NCBI GenBank assembly: GCA_021414085.1
Contig: JAIOPC010000007.1
Span: 124,001-188,000, forward strand
Source of the DNA: Actinomycetes bacterium
GTDB taxonomy: Bacteria > Actinomycetota > Acidimicrobiia > Acidimicrobiales > Ilumatobacteraceae
Length of the DNA: 64,000 nt
Direction of reading: 5' to 3'
The notes under the pieces were generated by a model, which was not told the origin of the DNA, did no database searches, and saw nothing but the letters and a program-made list of their open reading frames with translations. Below are positions 28,783 through 37,538 of the stretch, piece after piece. Each line of letters opens with the position of its first letter. Within the stretch, counting starts at the first letter, position 1. The position numbers and the translations under genes were made by a program.

Positions 28783-30075
28783 GTGAGAACGACGGATGCC
28801 GGCGGCAAGCGACGATGGTTGCGCTTGCCGCCGGCGTTCGAATGGTGTCGCGATTACCAACGCGCTTGGTTGCTGGCGGATGGCATCACCGGGTTGCTGA
28901 TCGTCACGATCGCAATCCCACTCAGCATCGGAATGGCAGAGGTTGCGGGAGTCGCTCCGGTCGTTGGGCTCTACACGTGCGTCTTTCCACTCGTCGCCTA
29001 TGCCGCGTTCGGATCGTCTCGCCATCTCGTGCTTGGGCTCGACGCGTCGACCGCAGCGATGGTCGCCGCCACTCTTGGCCCTCTCGCCGCGAGCGACCCG
29101 CAGCGCTACGTAACGCTCGCCAACATGTTGGCACTGCTGGTTGGCATCGTCTGCCTTCTCGCCGGGTTCCTTCGGCTCGGCTCGATTGCCGAGTTCTTGT
29201 CGACCGCCTCGCTGCTCGGGTACCAGGCAGGTCTCGCGGTGACTGTCATCGTCAACCAGCTTCCGCGCCTGCTGCGAGTCCCCACACGCGGTGACAGCAC
29301 GAACGAACGATTCGTAGGGCTCTTGCGGTCTCTCGACGAGACACACTTTGCTTCGCTCGTGATCGGCGCGGGCGTTCTGGCGACGGTCGTCTTCGCCCGC
29401 CGTTGGCATCCCCACATCCCTGCCGCGTTCGGCCTGCTGGTCGTGGCGTCGCTGATCGTCAGTCAAGGATGGGTCAACGACGGAGTGCAGCTCATCGGCG
29501 AGATTCCGTCCGGTGCCCCGCCACTTGCATGGCCTTCAGTCAGCTGGAGTGATCTCATCGACCTACTCCCTGCCGCCCTCGCGATCGCGTTGGTGGCCTC
29601 TGCCGACACGCTGGCGTCGGCGCGCGCGTTTGCAGCGCGTAGCGACTACTCAATCGATCCCAATCGGGAGCTTGCCGGGCTCGGCGCGGCCAATGTCGTG
29701 TCGGGGCTCTCGGGCGGCATCCCTGCAAGCGCAAGCGCGGCCCGCACCGCGGTCGCCGAATCGACCGGCGCACGAACTCCGCTCGCCAGCATCGTCGCCG
29801 CACTTGCGTTGCTGGTGGTGTTGACCACTCTCACTCGCCCACTCGAGTTAGTTCCAATCGCCGCGCTAGCCGCGGTGGTCATTGCCGCCATAGCTCGACT
29901 AGTCGACGTGTCGGCTTTTCGCCGACTGTGGCGACAAGAGCGACGCGAGTTTGTCGTCGCCTCCGCGACCGCCATCGTCGTGATCCTTGTCGGAGTACTT
30001 CAGGCCATCGCTGTCGCGCTCGCCGTGGCGTTGCTCCGCTGGCTAGGCGAGCGGCGCCGTTCGCGCCGAGCCTGA
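28783..30075 (+). CDS. SulP-family anion permease lacking STAS domain
   Basis: A 430-residue SulP/SLC26-type permease of the inner membrane, with about 12 helices. Family-like stretches: ADGITGLLIVTIAIPLSIGMAEVAGVAPVVGLYT at 32-65, SRHLVLGLDASTAAMVAA, and the conserved ANVVSGLSGGIPASASAARTAVAESTGARTPLA. The protein stops after the last helix, with only a short RRRSRRA tail, so the cytoplasmic STAS domain usual in the family is absent. Substrate could be sulfate, bicarbonate or another anion. GTG start 28 bases after amt suggests co-transcription. Its 3' end overlaps the convergent gene by 33 bases. Confidence 0.85.
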   Translation: MRTTDAGGKRRWLRLPPAFEWCRDYQRAWLLADGITGLLIVTIAIPLSIGMAEVAGVAPVVGLYTCVFPLVAYAAFGSSRHLVLGLDASTAAMVAATLGPLAASDPQRYVTLANMLALLVGIVCLLAGFLRLGSIAEFLSTASLLGYQAGLAVTVIVNQLPRLLRVPTRGDSTNERFVGLLRSLDETHFASLVIGAGVLATVVFARRWHPHIPAAFGLLVVASLIVSQGWVNDGVQLIGEIPSGAPPLAWPSVSWSDLIDLLPAALAIALVASADTLASARAFAARSDYSIDPNRELAGLGAANVVSGLSGGIPASASAARTAVAESTGARTPLASIVAALALLVVLTTLTRPLELVPIAALAAVVIAAIARLVDVSAFRRLWRQERREFVVASATAIVVILVGVLQAIAVALAVALLRWLGERRRSRRA

Positions 30076-30528
30076 TCCCGAAGCGCGTGCTTCGGCGACG
30101 GCTTGTTCCCAAGCGGAGATGTCTCGAACGAAGAACCCAACCTCGCCAGCGTCGACCATTTCAACCACGAAGTGCAATCGCCCGCCGCGGCGTTCCCCGC
30201 GGAACCATGCTGCCTGCCGAGATCCGATGATGCTGGCGACCAACACCTCCTCAACGGGGCCGGTCAACTTACGAAACACCAGTCGCCGGTTGGTGAGCGC
30301 GATCCGGCCATTGCCCTTCACGGAGCTGTGCGGCTTCGTCCCGCCGCAATAGATGGCTGACTCCGGTGACTTAATGACGGTCTCGCCCGTTAAGCGAACC
30401 TCATCGTCGAACGTCGTGACCCATTCGTTCGATCGGCGCACCATTGGGCGCAACACCACAAGCCACAGAACCCCGAAGATCAGCGCGACACCCAGCACTG
30501 GCAACGCCACAAGTAGCACTGTTGTCAT
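30043..30528 (-). CDS. membrane-anchored hypothetical protein with PH/GRAM-like domain
   Basis: A 161-residue protein with one N-terminal membrane helix (VLLVALPVLGVALIFGVLWLVV). The rest looks like a small beta-rich domain of the PH/GRAM kind: GKGRIALTNRRLVFRKL-type strands (here GNGRIALTNRRLVFRKLTG) and a final helix DISAWEQAVAEARA. Such domains are often lipid- or protein-binding at the membrane. It starts 9 bases after the AI-2E-type permease stop and is probably the last gene of that operon. Function unknown. Confidence 0.65.
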   Translation of the reverse strand: MTTVLLVALPVLGVALIFGVLWLVVLRPMVRRSNEWVTTFDDEVRLTGETVIKSPESAIYCGGTKPHSSVKGNGRIALTNRRLVFRKLTGPVEEVLVASIIGSRQAAWFRGERRGGRLHFVVEMVDAGEVGFFVRDISAWEQAVAEARASGSGSARTAPLA

Positions 30529-30537
30529 GGTGCAAAC

Positions 30538-31788
30538 CTAGTCAGGGAAATCTGGCGCCTCATCCACTTCATCGGGCAACACGAATTGCTCTCGAAGGTG
30601 TTCTTGGCGCACAGCCAATACGACCGACTGCAACGCCCCCGACACGGGCACTGCCAACAACGCGCCCAGCAGACCGAACAGTTCCACGGCGAGCAGGACG
30701 CTGAGCAGAATGCCCAGCGGGTTGACGTTCACTCGGCGCGACATGATCCACTGGTACAGCACGCTGTTCTCGATCTGTTGGTAGATCACGAAGAAGATCA
30801 GCGTGAGCAGTCCGGCTGTGGGCGAATGTAAGTAGGCAGCGATCACGCACGCTGCCGCACCGAGTGTGGCGCCGACAAGCGGGATGAGATCAGCGAATGC
30901 AACCCAAATTGCGAGCACAACTGGGCTTGGCACTCCGAGCGCGACGAGGCAGACGAAAGCTGCGGTACCAGCAATCAGACTGATCAGTACGTTGCCGACG
31001 ACGTAGCCGCTCACCGCTGAGACTGCACCTGCCGCGACGCGGCGGGCTGAGGCGCGGCGACGCGCAGGAATCAGACTCTGGGTAGCGCCACCGATTGCCT
31101 GCGCCTGACTGAGGAACAAGAAAGTGAGCAGCGTGATCGTGATGAATCCAAAGACAACTTCAAAGACTGCTTGAGCCGCTGCGAACGGCGACTCGCTGAG
31201 CCGACTCGCGGCGCGTGATAACGCAGCCTCGTTGTCTTGCACATAGGACTCGATGTGCAACCGATGCACGAGGTTGCCAATCGGTCCTTTGCCCTGCGCC
31301 GCGTCGTGGACCGCTCCGGGGAGGTCAGTGATGATGTTGACGAGTTGTGTCCTCACGGGCATTACGAACAGCAAGGTCAGGCCGACGAGTCCAGCCAACG
31401 TGGTTGCGACTACCAGCGATGTCGCAAGCGTGCGTCGGCCACCCACCTTGGCCTCGACGCGGCCAACGAGTGGGGCAAGCACGACCGCGAAGAAGCCGGC
31501 GATAACAACCCAGGTAATGATTCTTGTGACTGCCAACACGACCACAAGCGACAGATACGTCGCCGTGACGACAGCGACGGTCGCGACAATTGTTCGCCAC
31601 GGGACATCTGCCCATGTTTGAGCACGCGTATTCGACGCGGACTGGCGCGGTGCGGACGGGTTCTCCGTCGACTGGCCAGGAAGATAGAGCCCACTGTCGT
31701 GGGTAGAGGAATCCCCGCCGGCTGGCACCTGGTGGACGTTACCAATCACTCGAGATTTGAAACGTCGCCGCCGCTCGCCAGCAATCAC
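30538..31788 (-). CDS. AI-2E family transporter
   Basis: A 416-residue permease of the AI-2E (TqsA/YdiK) family: paired N-terminal helices after a polar N-terminus of about 65 residues, a long amphipathic central region (VNIITDLPGAVHDAAQGKGPIGNLVHRL), and the C-terminal helices with VAFADLIPLVGATLGAAACV and IFFVIYQQIENSVLYQWIMSRRVNVNPL, which are typical. Members export varied small molecules or ions; the family name does not prove an autoinducer substrate. The GTG start overlaps the Rieske oxygenase stop (GTGA at 31785-31788), so the genes are coupled and the permease may move a substrate or product of the oxygenase. Confidence 0.88.
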   Translation of the reverse strand: MIAGERRRRFKSRVIGNVHQVPAGGDSSTHDSGLYLPGQSTENPSAPRQSASNTRAQTWADVPWRTIVATVAVVTATYLSLVVVLAVTRIITWVVIAGFFAVVLAPLVGRVEAKVGGRRTLATSLVVATTLAGLVGLTLLFVMPVRTQLVNIITDLPGAVHDAAQGKGPIGNLVHRLHIESYVQDNEAALSRAASRLSESPFAAAQAVFEVVFGFITITLLTFLFLSQAQAIGGATQSLIPARRRASARRVAAGAVSAVSGYVVGNVLISLIAGTAAFVCLVALGVPSPVVLAIWVAFADLIPLVGATLGAAACVIAAYLHSPTAGLLTLIFFVIYQQIENSVLYQWIMSRRVNVNPLGILLSVLLAVELFGLLGALLAVPVSGALQSVVLAVRQEHLREQFVLPDEVDEAPDFPD

Positions 31789-32948
31789 TCATTGGCAATT
31801 GTCTTGGCGATGTAGCGGTCGAAGTCGTAGACGTTGCGTTCGAGATACGACAACGGGCCGCGGATCATGTCAGACCGAAGAGCGCGGAAGACACCTTCCA
31901 CTATCGGCCGGTCCTCGGAGTTCACCATGTTCAGCAGGTCGAGCAAGTCGGCGACATATGCATCCGGGTCGGCTTGATCGGCGAGCACTTCCGGCGCGAC
32001 CGAGACGTCCCAACAAATGCGAACCCTGTCGACGCCGAGCGGGCTGAGCTGCAGATACCACAACCAATCAGGCTGCAGTTGCATGACGTGGGTGGGAAAG
32101 GCAGCACCCAGCACGATCGTGCGCCGCCAATCGTCGGTCAGCGACGTGTTGGACGGGTGGGCCACCCCAGAACCGGCATCGGCTTGGTGAACAACAACAT
32201 GGTGGGCGTGGTGATGAGTGCCCGCAGACATCGTTGTGTCCAGTGTGCTGTCGCCGTCTTTGCCGAAGCTGTTCTTGTGCACCTTGAACACGTGGTACGC
32301 GTCCATGAAGTTCTCGTACAGCAACTTCCAATTCGTGTCCCACACATCGACTTGGCGAAACACCGGCACATAGGCGGCCATCTGATAACGGCCCACCACT
32401 TCGGTGAGTCCTGCAAGCCGCGCTTGTAGATCTGGCGGATCAGGATTCTGCGTGACGAATAGGAAACCTTCCCACTGTTCGACGCGCAACGACGTCAGGC
32501 GGTGATCGACAGGGTCGAACGAGTTGCCGGCGCTGTCGACGGTGCGATTCATAAACGGGGCGCCGATCAATTGACCGTCGAGCCGATACACCCACGCGTG
32601 ATAGGGGCAGGTGATCCGAGCTTCGTTGCCGCAACCATGCAGCAACGGCGAGCCGCGGTGCACGCAGATGTTGTCGAAGGCGCAGATGACGCCATCATCG
32701 CCACGCAGCAAAATGATCGAACGCTGGTCGCCATCGGCCGATGGAATCAGCGCAGTGAGGTAGTCGCCGCGCTCGGGTAAGTCGGCGGTGCGGCCGACAC
32801 AGATCCATTCTTGGGCGAAAATGTGTTGGTGCTCGCGGGCAAGCACATCAGTAGATGTGTACGCGGCCGACGGCAACATGCGGGCTTCTTCAAACGGAAG
32901 CCGCGCGTGTTCGGCGAGGTCGGACCAGATTGCGCTACTACTCGACAT
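31785..32948 (-). CDS. Rieske-type aromatic ring-hydroxylating oxygenase, large subunit
   Basis: A 387-residue oxygenase alpha subunit. The Rieske [2Fe-2S] site is CVHRGSPLLHGCGNEARITCPYH (CxH and CxxH pairs) at about residues 79-101. The mononuclear iron site is NFMDAYHVFKVHKN with two His, and the third ligand Asp probably lies in NSEDRPIVEG. It would hydroxylate an aromatic or other cyclic substrate using electrons from a separate reductase, not found here. ATG at 32948 with AAGGAG 9 bases ahead. It overlaps the upstream hypothetical gene by 11 bases. Order: hypothetical, oxygenase, AI-2E permease, PH-like protein. Confidence 0.9.
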   Translation of the reverse strand: MSSSSAIWSDLAEHARLPFEEARMLPSAAYTSTDVLAREHQHIFAQEWICVGRTADLPERGDYLTALIPSADGDQRSIILLRGDDGVICAFDNICVHRGSPLLHGCGNEARITCPYHAWVYRLDGQLIGAPFMNRTVDSAGNSFDPVDHRLTSLRVEQWEGFLFVTQNPDPPDLQARLAGLTEVVGRYQMAAYVPVFRQVDVWDTNWKLLYENFMDAYHVFKVHKNSFGKDGDSTLDTTMSAGTHHHAHHVVVHQADAGSGVAHPSNTSLTDDWRRTIVLGAAFPTHVMQLQPDWLWYLQLSPLGVDRVRICWDVSVAPEVLADQADPDAYVADLLDLLNMVNSEDRPIVEGVFRALRSDMIRGPLSYLERNVYDFDRYIAKTIANE

Positions 32949-33645
32949 CGAGAATCGCTCCTTGTCGCCACGGCAGCGTCGAAGCAGTGATTCTCCAGTC
33001 GTCGCCGTCCGGTTGGGCGACACTGAACTCGCAATCAAGCAACTCCTCAATCATCGTGCGGTCTTCCCAATACTCGTCCACCAGTTCGGAAAGTCGTGCG
33101 AGGCGCGGAATCTCAATCGCGCGATCGCGAACGAACACCGCGACGACACCCGATCTGTAAACGGCGCCCGACTCGTGCTGCGTCACGGTGAGCGGTTCGC
33201 GGCTTCCAGGAACGAGACGCCATTCCTCCACGTAGGCACCGCTGGGCGCGTGTTCCATCATCACGGTTCCGTCGGCATTCCAGGTCAGCAGCCCGGGTTC
33301 GGGGAAGGCCGACACCGGTTGAAAGTTGACGCCGTGCCCGCGGGAGTTCCAGGTGGCGGTGGCGCCACGAATACCGTCGGCTCCCGCGACCGGCGGCCCA
33401 CATTCGGTAAATCCGCTACTTGCATCGTTCAGTGCGAGCGCATGCAGTTCGTCGATGGTGCAATCGTGCAGCCCGGATCGATGAGCAATGTTCAGCGGAT
33501 CGGCGTTGATCCGAACATCGACCATCTCCGACTCGGTTTGCAACCAAACGACCAATGTTGTGTCGTCGACGGTGCCATCGGCGAACTTGATCCAGGCGCG
33601 GCGCCAGCAACCGAACAGCAGGTCAGGAACGGTCGCCATCGCCAC
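32938..33645 (-). CDS. conserved hypothetical protein, possibly lipocalin-like (HRI1-like)
   Basis: A 235-residue soluble protein rich in beta strands and tryptophan: WRRAWIKFADGTVDDTTLVVWLQTESEMVDVRI, then WNSRGHGVNFQPVSAFPEPGLLTWNADGTVMMEH, then YVEEWRLVPGSREPLTV, DRAIEIPRLARLSELVDEYW. The pattern recalls the lipocalin-like HRI1 family, with low certainty. As first gene of the Rieske oxygenase operon, overlapping it by 11 bases, it could bind the oxygenase substrate. The second Met (33639) is an equally good start. Confidence 0.6.
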   Translation of the reverse strand: MAMATVPDLLFGCWRRAWIKFADGTVDDTTLVVWLQTESEMVDVRINADPLNIAHRSGLHDCTIDELHALALNDASSGFTECGPPVAGADGIRGATATWNSRGHGVNFQPVSAFPEPGLLTWNADGTVMMEHAPSGAYVEEWRLVPGSREPLTVTQHESGAVYRSGVVAVFVRDRAIEIPRLARLSELVDEYWEDRTMIEELLDCEFSVAQPDGDDWRITASTLPWRQGAILDVE

Positions 33646-33738
33646 GTGCGCACGTTAGTTGTTGAGCTGCACACCGAACACCGCCGCAAAGTGCGGTTTC
33701 CTCACATACCGCTCACAATTGTGCGCCATGCTGCAGCC

Positions 33739-34698
33739 ATGCGGAACCTTGTTCTCTCGCTTGCGCTAGTTGCCGGGTGCTCGGGCGCAACAACAGTTGC
33801 GCGTACGAGCACGACCACGAGCACGACCACGAGCACGAGCACGACCACGACAACAACCACAACCACCACCGTCGCGGACTGCCGACAAGATGGAGTCGCG
33901 ACCACCGTGGCGTACACGACGATTGCTGGCGTCGACCCGAACCTCACCAGCCTCGACATTTATCAACCCGAGACACCCGAATGCGATGCGCCGGTCGTCA
34001 TGTGGGTTCACGGCGGTGGCTACTCAGTCGGCGACAAGGCAAACCAGATCACGAACAAGGCAAACCTGTTCAACAGTGCAGGTTGGATCTTGGTGAGCGT
34101 GAACTATTGGCTGACCGCGCCGGGGCTAGACAATTCGGCGCAATTCCCCGATCACTACAACGATGTCGCCGCCGCATTCGCGTGGGTTCACAACCACATC
34201 ACCGAGTACGGCGGCAATCCGACTCGCATCGCGCTGCTCGGCCACTCTGCTGGCGCCGACATCGTGTCGAACGTGGCCACCAATCCGCAATACCTGCAAG
34301 CGGTCGGCCTCGACCTGACGGCGATCAAGTGTGCAGGCCCGCTGGACACCGAGGGCTTCGACAAGGCACAAGCCGGATCAAGCGATCCTGATGGCGAGCG
34401 CGCCCAATGGAAGAACGCGCTCGGCAACAACCCGAACTACATCGTAGAAACCTCCGCCACCATGTTGATCGACGCAGGCATCGGCATCCCACCAATGATC
34501 GGCGTCGTCCGCGGAAGCGCCGGTCGGCAACGGATCGAGACTGCCTTTCTCGCGACGCTTGACGCCGCCGGCGTAACGACGGTCATGATCGATGCCAGAT
34601 CGTTGACGCACAACGAAGTGAACAATCACATCGGCGCTGCCAACGACCAGGTGATGACCGCGCCGCTGATGCAATTCCTGACCAAGTGCCTCATGTAG
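33739..34698 (+). CDS. lipoprotein alpha/beta hydrolase (esterase/lipase-like)
   Basis: A 319-residue membrane-anchored hydrolase. The signal peptide MRNLVLSLALVAGC ends in a lipobox with Cys14. Residues about 18-45 are an almost pure Thr/Ser linker coded by ACG/ACC/AGC repeats. The hydrolase domain has the oxyanion-hole motif VHGGGYSVGD and the nucleophile elbow LLGHSAGADIV. A likely catalytic His lies in SLTHNEVNNHIG near the end. It resembles the carboxylesterase/HSL-like group. Probably acts outside the membrane on an ester. Divergent from the Rieske operon, 93 bases away. Confidence 0.85.
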   Translation: MRNLVLSLALVAGCSGATTVARTSTTTSTTTSTSTTTTTTTTTTVADCRQDGVATTVAYTTIAGVDPNLTSLDIYQPETPECDAPVVMWVHGGGYSVGDKANQITNKANLFNSAGWILVSVNYWLTAPGLDNSAQFPDHYNDVAAAFAWVHNHITEYGGNPTRIALLGHSAGADIVSNVATNPQYLQAVGLDLTAIKCAGPLDTEGFDKAQAGSSDPDGERAQWKNALGNNPNYIVETSATMLIDAGIGIPPMIGVVRGSAGRQRIETAFLATLDAAGVTTVMIDARSLTHNEVNNHIGAANDQVMTAPLMQFLTKCLM

Positions 34699-34752
34699 TC
34701 GTGCGTGCGTTGCCAGACGAGTCCGCACGAGGTGCTGAGGTAGCTTGAGAGC

Positions 34753-36465
34753 GTGGTCGACCCCGCGGAAACGCCGCTGCTACGCAAGATTCGCGAGTCG
34801 GTCATCGGCGACGATCAGGTGATGGATGGGCCGTATGGCCCGCGCCGCATCACCTACGCCGACTACACGGCATCAGGCCGAGCGTTGACGTTCATCGAAG
34901 ACTTCATTCGCGAAGAAGTGCTGCCGCGCTACGCGAACACACACACGGAATCGTCCGGCACAGGATTGCAAACGACTCGCCTGCGCGAGGATGCGCGCCA
35001 GATCATCCATGACGCCGTTGGCGGCGACGACGAATCGTGCGTGATCTTCTGCGGCTCCGGCGCGACGGGCGCGATCGACAAGCTCATCGGCATCATGAAC
35101 TTGCGAATTCCCGCCGACCTCGACGATCGCTACCACCTCTCGCAACTCATCCCCCAGAATGAGCGGCCGATCGTGTTCGTCGGACCGTTTGAGCATCACT
35201 CCAACGAGCTTCCCTGGCGCGAGTCGATCGCCGATGTAATCACCATTCCCGAGGACTCCGACGGCCACATCGACCTCGCCCAGCTCGAACGCGAGCTGAT
35301 CGCACATGCCGATCGCACTATCAAGATCGGTTCGTTCTCTGCTGCGTCCAACGTCACCGGCATCGTGTCCAACACCTGCGCCATCGCCGACATGCTGCAC
35401 CAGCACGGCGCGCTGTCGTTCTGGGACTTCGCCGCCGCCGGGCCGTATGTCGACATCGAGATGTACCCGAAGTGCGCCGAACATCCGCTGGCCTACAAAG
35501 ACGCCATCTTCCTCAGCCCACACAAGTTCGTCGGCGGCCCCGGCACGCCGGGCGTGCTGGTTGCTCGCCGCGCCCTACTGCACAATCGCGTGCCCGACGT
35601 CGTGGGCGGCGGGACCGTGACGTACGTCAACCCGACGGAGCACCGTTTCCTGGACGACCCCATTCATCGCGAAGAAGGCGGAACGCCGGCAATCGTCGAA
35701 TCGATCCGCGCCGGGCTGGTCTTTCAGCTGAAGCAAGCGGTCGGTGTCGCGACCATCAAGGAACGCGAAGAGTCGTATTGGCATCGGGCGGTCGCTGCAT
35801 GGTCAAAGAACCCGGCATTGCAGGTGCTTGGCAACACTCACTCCGATCGACTGTCGATCCTCTCGTTCGTCGTAAAGCGACCGAACGGCCGCTACTTGCA
35901 CCACAACTACGTGGTTGCGTTGCTGAGCGATCTGTTTGGCATTCAATCGCGCGGGGGCTGCTCGTGCGCCGGGCCGTACGGCCATCGCCTGCTCGGCATC
36001 GATATCGAACGTTCACACGAGTTCGAGCATGAGATCACCGAGGGTTGCGAAGGCATCAAGCCGGGCTGGACGCGCGTCAGCTTCAACTACTTCATCTCCG
36101 AGACCGTGTTCCAATACCTTGTCGACGCGGTCGACCTGATCGGCGAGCACGGCTGGAAGTTGCTGCCCGAGTACCGGTTCAACGCGGCGAACGGTGTGTG
36201 GCACCATCGAGCCGGTGCCGTGGAGCCGCCGTTGCGCCTTGCGCAACTCTCCTACGACCCAAACACAGGCGAACTCGTGCGCCCGCCCATCGATCTCGTA
36301 CGAGCGCCCGAATCCGCGCTTGCCAGCTATCTGGACGACGCGCGCGTACGTTTCACAGCGGCCACAGCCTGGACCGACACTGCCCGCCACACCGGCACCT
36401 TGTCGGACGCGTTCGAGAATCTGCGCTGGTTCGACCTGCCAGCCGAATCGCTTAGCGCGCAATAG
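34753..36465 (+). CDS. class V aminotransferase (cysteine-desulfurase-like)
   Basis: A 570-residue PLP enzyme, longer than the usual 400. The N-terminal core resembles SufS/Csd proteins: YADYTASGRALTFIEDFI, FCGSGATGAIDKLIG, HHSNELPWRE, FWDFAAAGPYVDIEM, and FLSPHKFVGGPGTPGVLV, whose Lys should bind PLP. A Cys-containing loop SRGGCSCAGPYGHRLLG at about 396-412 sits where the desulfurase catalytic Cys loop lies. About 100 extra residues follow the core (from about 470). It could be a selenocysteine lyase, desulfurase or another class V reaction. GTG start. Overlaps the convergent phosphotransferase gene by 14 bases. Confidence 0.82.
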   Translation: MVDPAETPLLRKIRESVIGDDQVMDGPYGPRRITYADYTASGRALTFIEDFIREEVLPRYANTHTESSGTGLQTTRLREDARQIIHDAVGGDDESCVIFCGSGATGAIDKLIGIMNLRIPADLDDRYHLSQLIPQNERPIVFVGPFEHHSNELPWRESIADVITIPEDSDGHIDLAQLERELIAHADRTIKIGSFSAASNVTGIVSNTCAIADMLHQHGALSFWDFAAAGPYVDIEMYPKCAEHPLAYKDAIFLSPHKFVGGPGTPGVLVARRALLHNRVPDVVGGGTVTYVNPTEHRFLDDPIHREEGGTPAIVESIRAGLVFQLKQAVGVATIKEREESYWHRAVAAWSKNPALQVLGNTHSDRLSILSFVVKRPNGRYLHHNYVVALLSDLFGIQSRGGCSCAGPYGHRLLGIDIERSHEFEHEITEGCEGIKPGWTRVSFNYFISETVFQYLVDAVDLIGEHGWKLLPEYRFNAANGVWHHRAGAVEPPLRLAQLSYDPNTGELVRPPIDLVRAPESALASYLDDARVRFTAATAWTDTARHTGTLSDAFENLRWFDLPAESLSAQ

Positions 36466-37510
36466 CGGGCACGACCCGTTTCAGGCTGCCTTCGATGAAG
36501 GCCATCTCGTTGTCGAACTTCGCCCTGAACGATTCGTTCGTTTGCGACATCCCCGCGAACCAGAGCCCGAACGCAACCTCGCGAGCTGCGATGAAAGAAT
36601 CGAGGTGGCCCAGTACATCGTCGGCGATTGGCCGTACGGCGCGGTAGCCACTGAGGAAGGCGGAGCGGCACTCCGGATAGTTGTCTTTGTGGCGCATCTC
36701 CCACAGTGCGACGGCAATGTCGTACAGCCAGTAACCGACTCCGCAATCATCGAAATCGATCGGCCGCGCCTCACCGTGGTGGAACACGACGTTGCCCATG
36801 TGCATGTCGGCGTGAATTAGCCCGACAGCATCCGGCCCGTCGCCGAGCTCGGCCATCACCGAGCCGACATGATCGGCAACGCGTTCAAACTTGGACCGAA
36901 GATTCGACGGCAACAACGTCCAGGCCTCTTTGGCGCCGACCTTGCCGTAAACCATCACATCACCGAAGAACGTGTTCCAGTCCCACCTCATGCGAACGAA
37001 GCCCGGCGGCCGCGTCCAGCCCCGCGCGTGATCGTGCAGTTCGGCCATCGCACACCCAACGCGGGCCAGGTGCACAGGCAAGGCGCTGTGTTTGCGTTGG
37101 GTTCCATTCATCCACCGCAACACCGAGCACACCCTTTGTCCCGGAACGGCGCTGTGGTCGACCACTTCTGTTAACTCGCCCCGAGCCGACAACACAGGCA
37201 CCGGCGCACTGACGGGAGATTCGCGCGCTATAGCGGAAAGCCAATCCATCTCCGAGCGAATCGCAGCGGCGGAATCGACACCACGTCCGTGCCGCTGCGG
37301 CCGGTGAACTCGCAAGAGGTAGTCCGCGCCATCGACAGCAGTCACGCGAAAGGTCGTGTTCTCGCCATGCGAAACCTGGCGCACATGCGCAACGTCGATC
37401 GGATAGCGCTCGATCGCTTGCATCGCCACCGTGCGCAGGCGCGCGAGTTGCGTCCTCAGCGGCAACACATCGAAGCTGTCCAGCGCGGCCACCCGCGAAG
37501 TATTGTCCAC
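36452..37510 (-). CDS. aminoglycoside-phosphotransferase-like kinase
   Basis: A 352-residue APH/choline-kinase-like protein. The N-lobe has VRQVSHGENTTFRVTAVDGADYLLRVHRP. The catalytic loop LIHADMHMGNVVF gives the Asp and Asn, followed by the metal-binding PIDFDDCGVGYWLYDIAVALWEMR. Members phosphorylate small alcohols or amines such as choline, homoserine or antibiotics; nothing here points to resistance. The GTG at 37510 was chosen; the longer frame would cross the divergent lipoprotein gene, which starts 28 bases away. Confidence 0.82.
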   Translation of the reverse strand: MDNTSRVAALDSFDVLPLRTQLARLRTVAMQAIERYPIDVAHVRQVSHGENTTFRVTAVDGADYLLRVHRPQRHGRGVDSAAAIRSEMDWLSAIARESPVSAPVPVLSARGELTEVVDHSAVPGQRVCSVLRWMNGTQRKHSALPVHLARVGCAMAELHDHARGWTRPPGFVRMRWDWNTFFGDVMVYGKVGAKEAWTLLPSNLRSKFERVADHVGSVMAELGDGPDAVGLIHADMHMGNVVFHHGEARPIDFDDCGVGYWLYDIAVALWEMRHKDNYPECRSAFLSGYRAVRPIADDVLGHLDSFIAAREVAFGLWFAGMSQTNESFRAKFDNEMAFIEGSLKRVVPAIAR

Positions 37511-37538
37511 CGAACACGTTTCACCGAGGAGATTTGAA

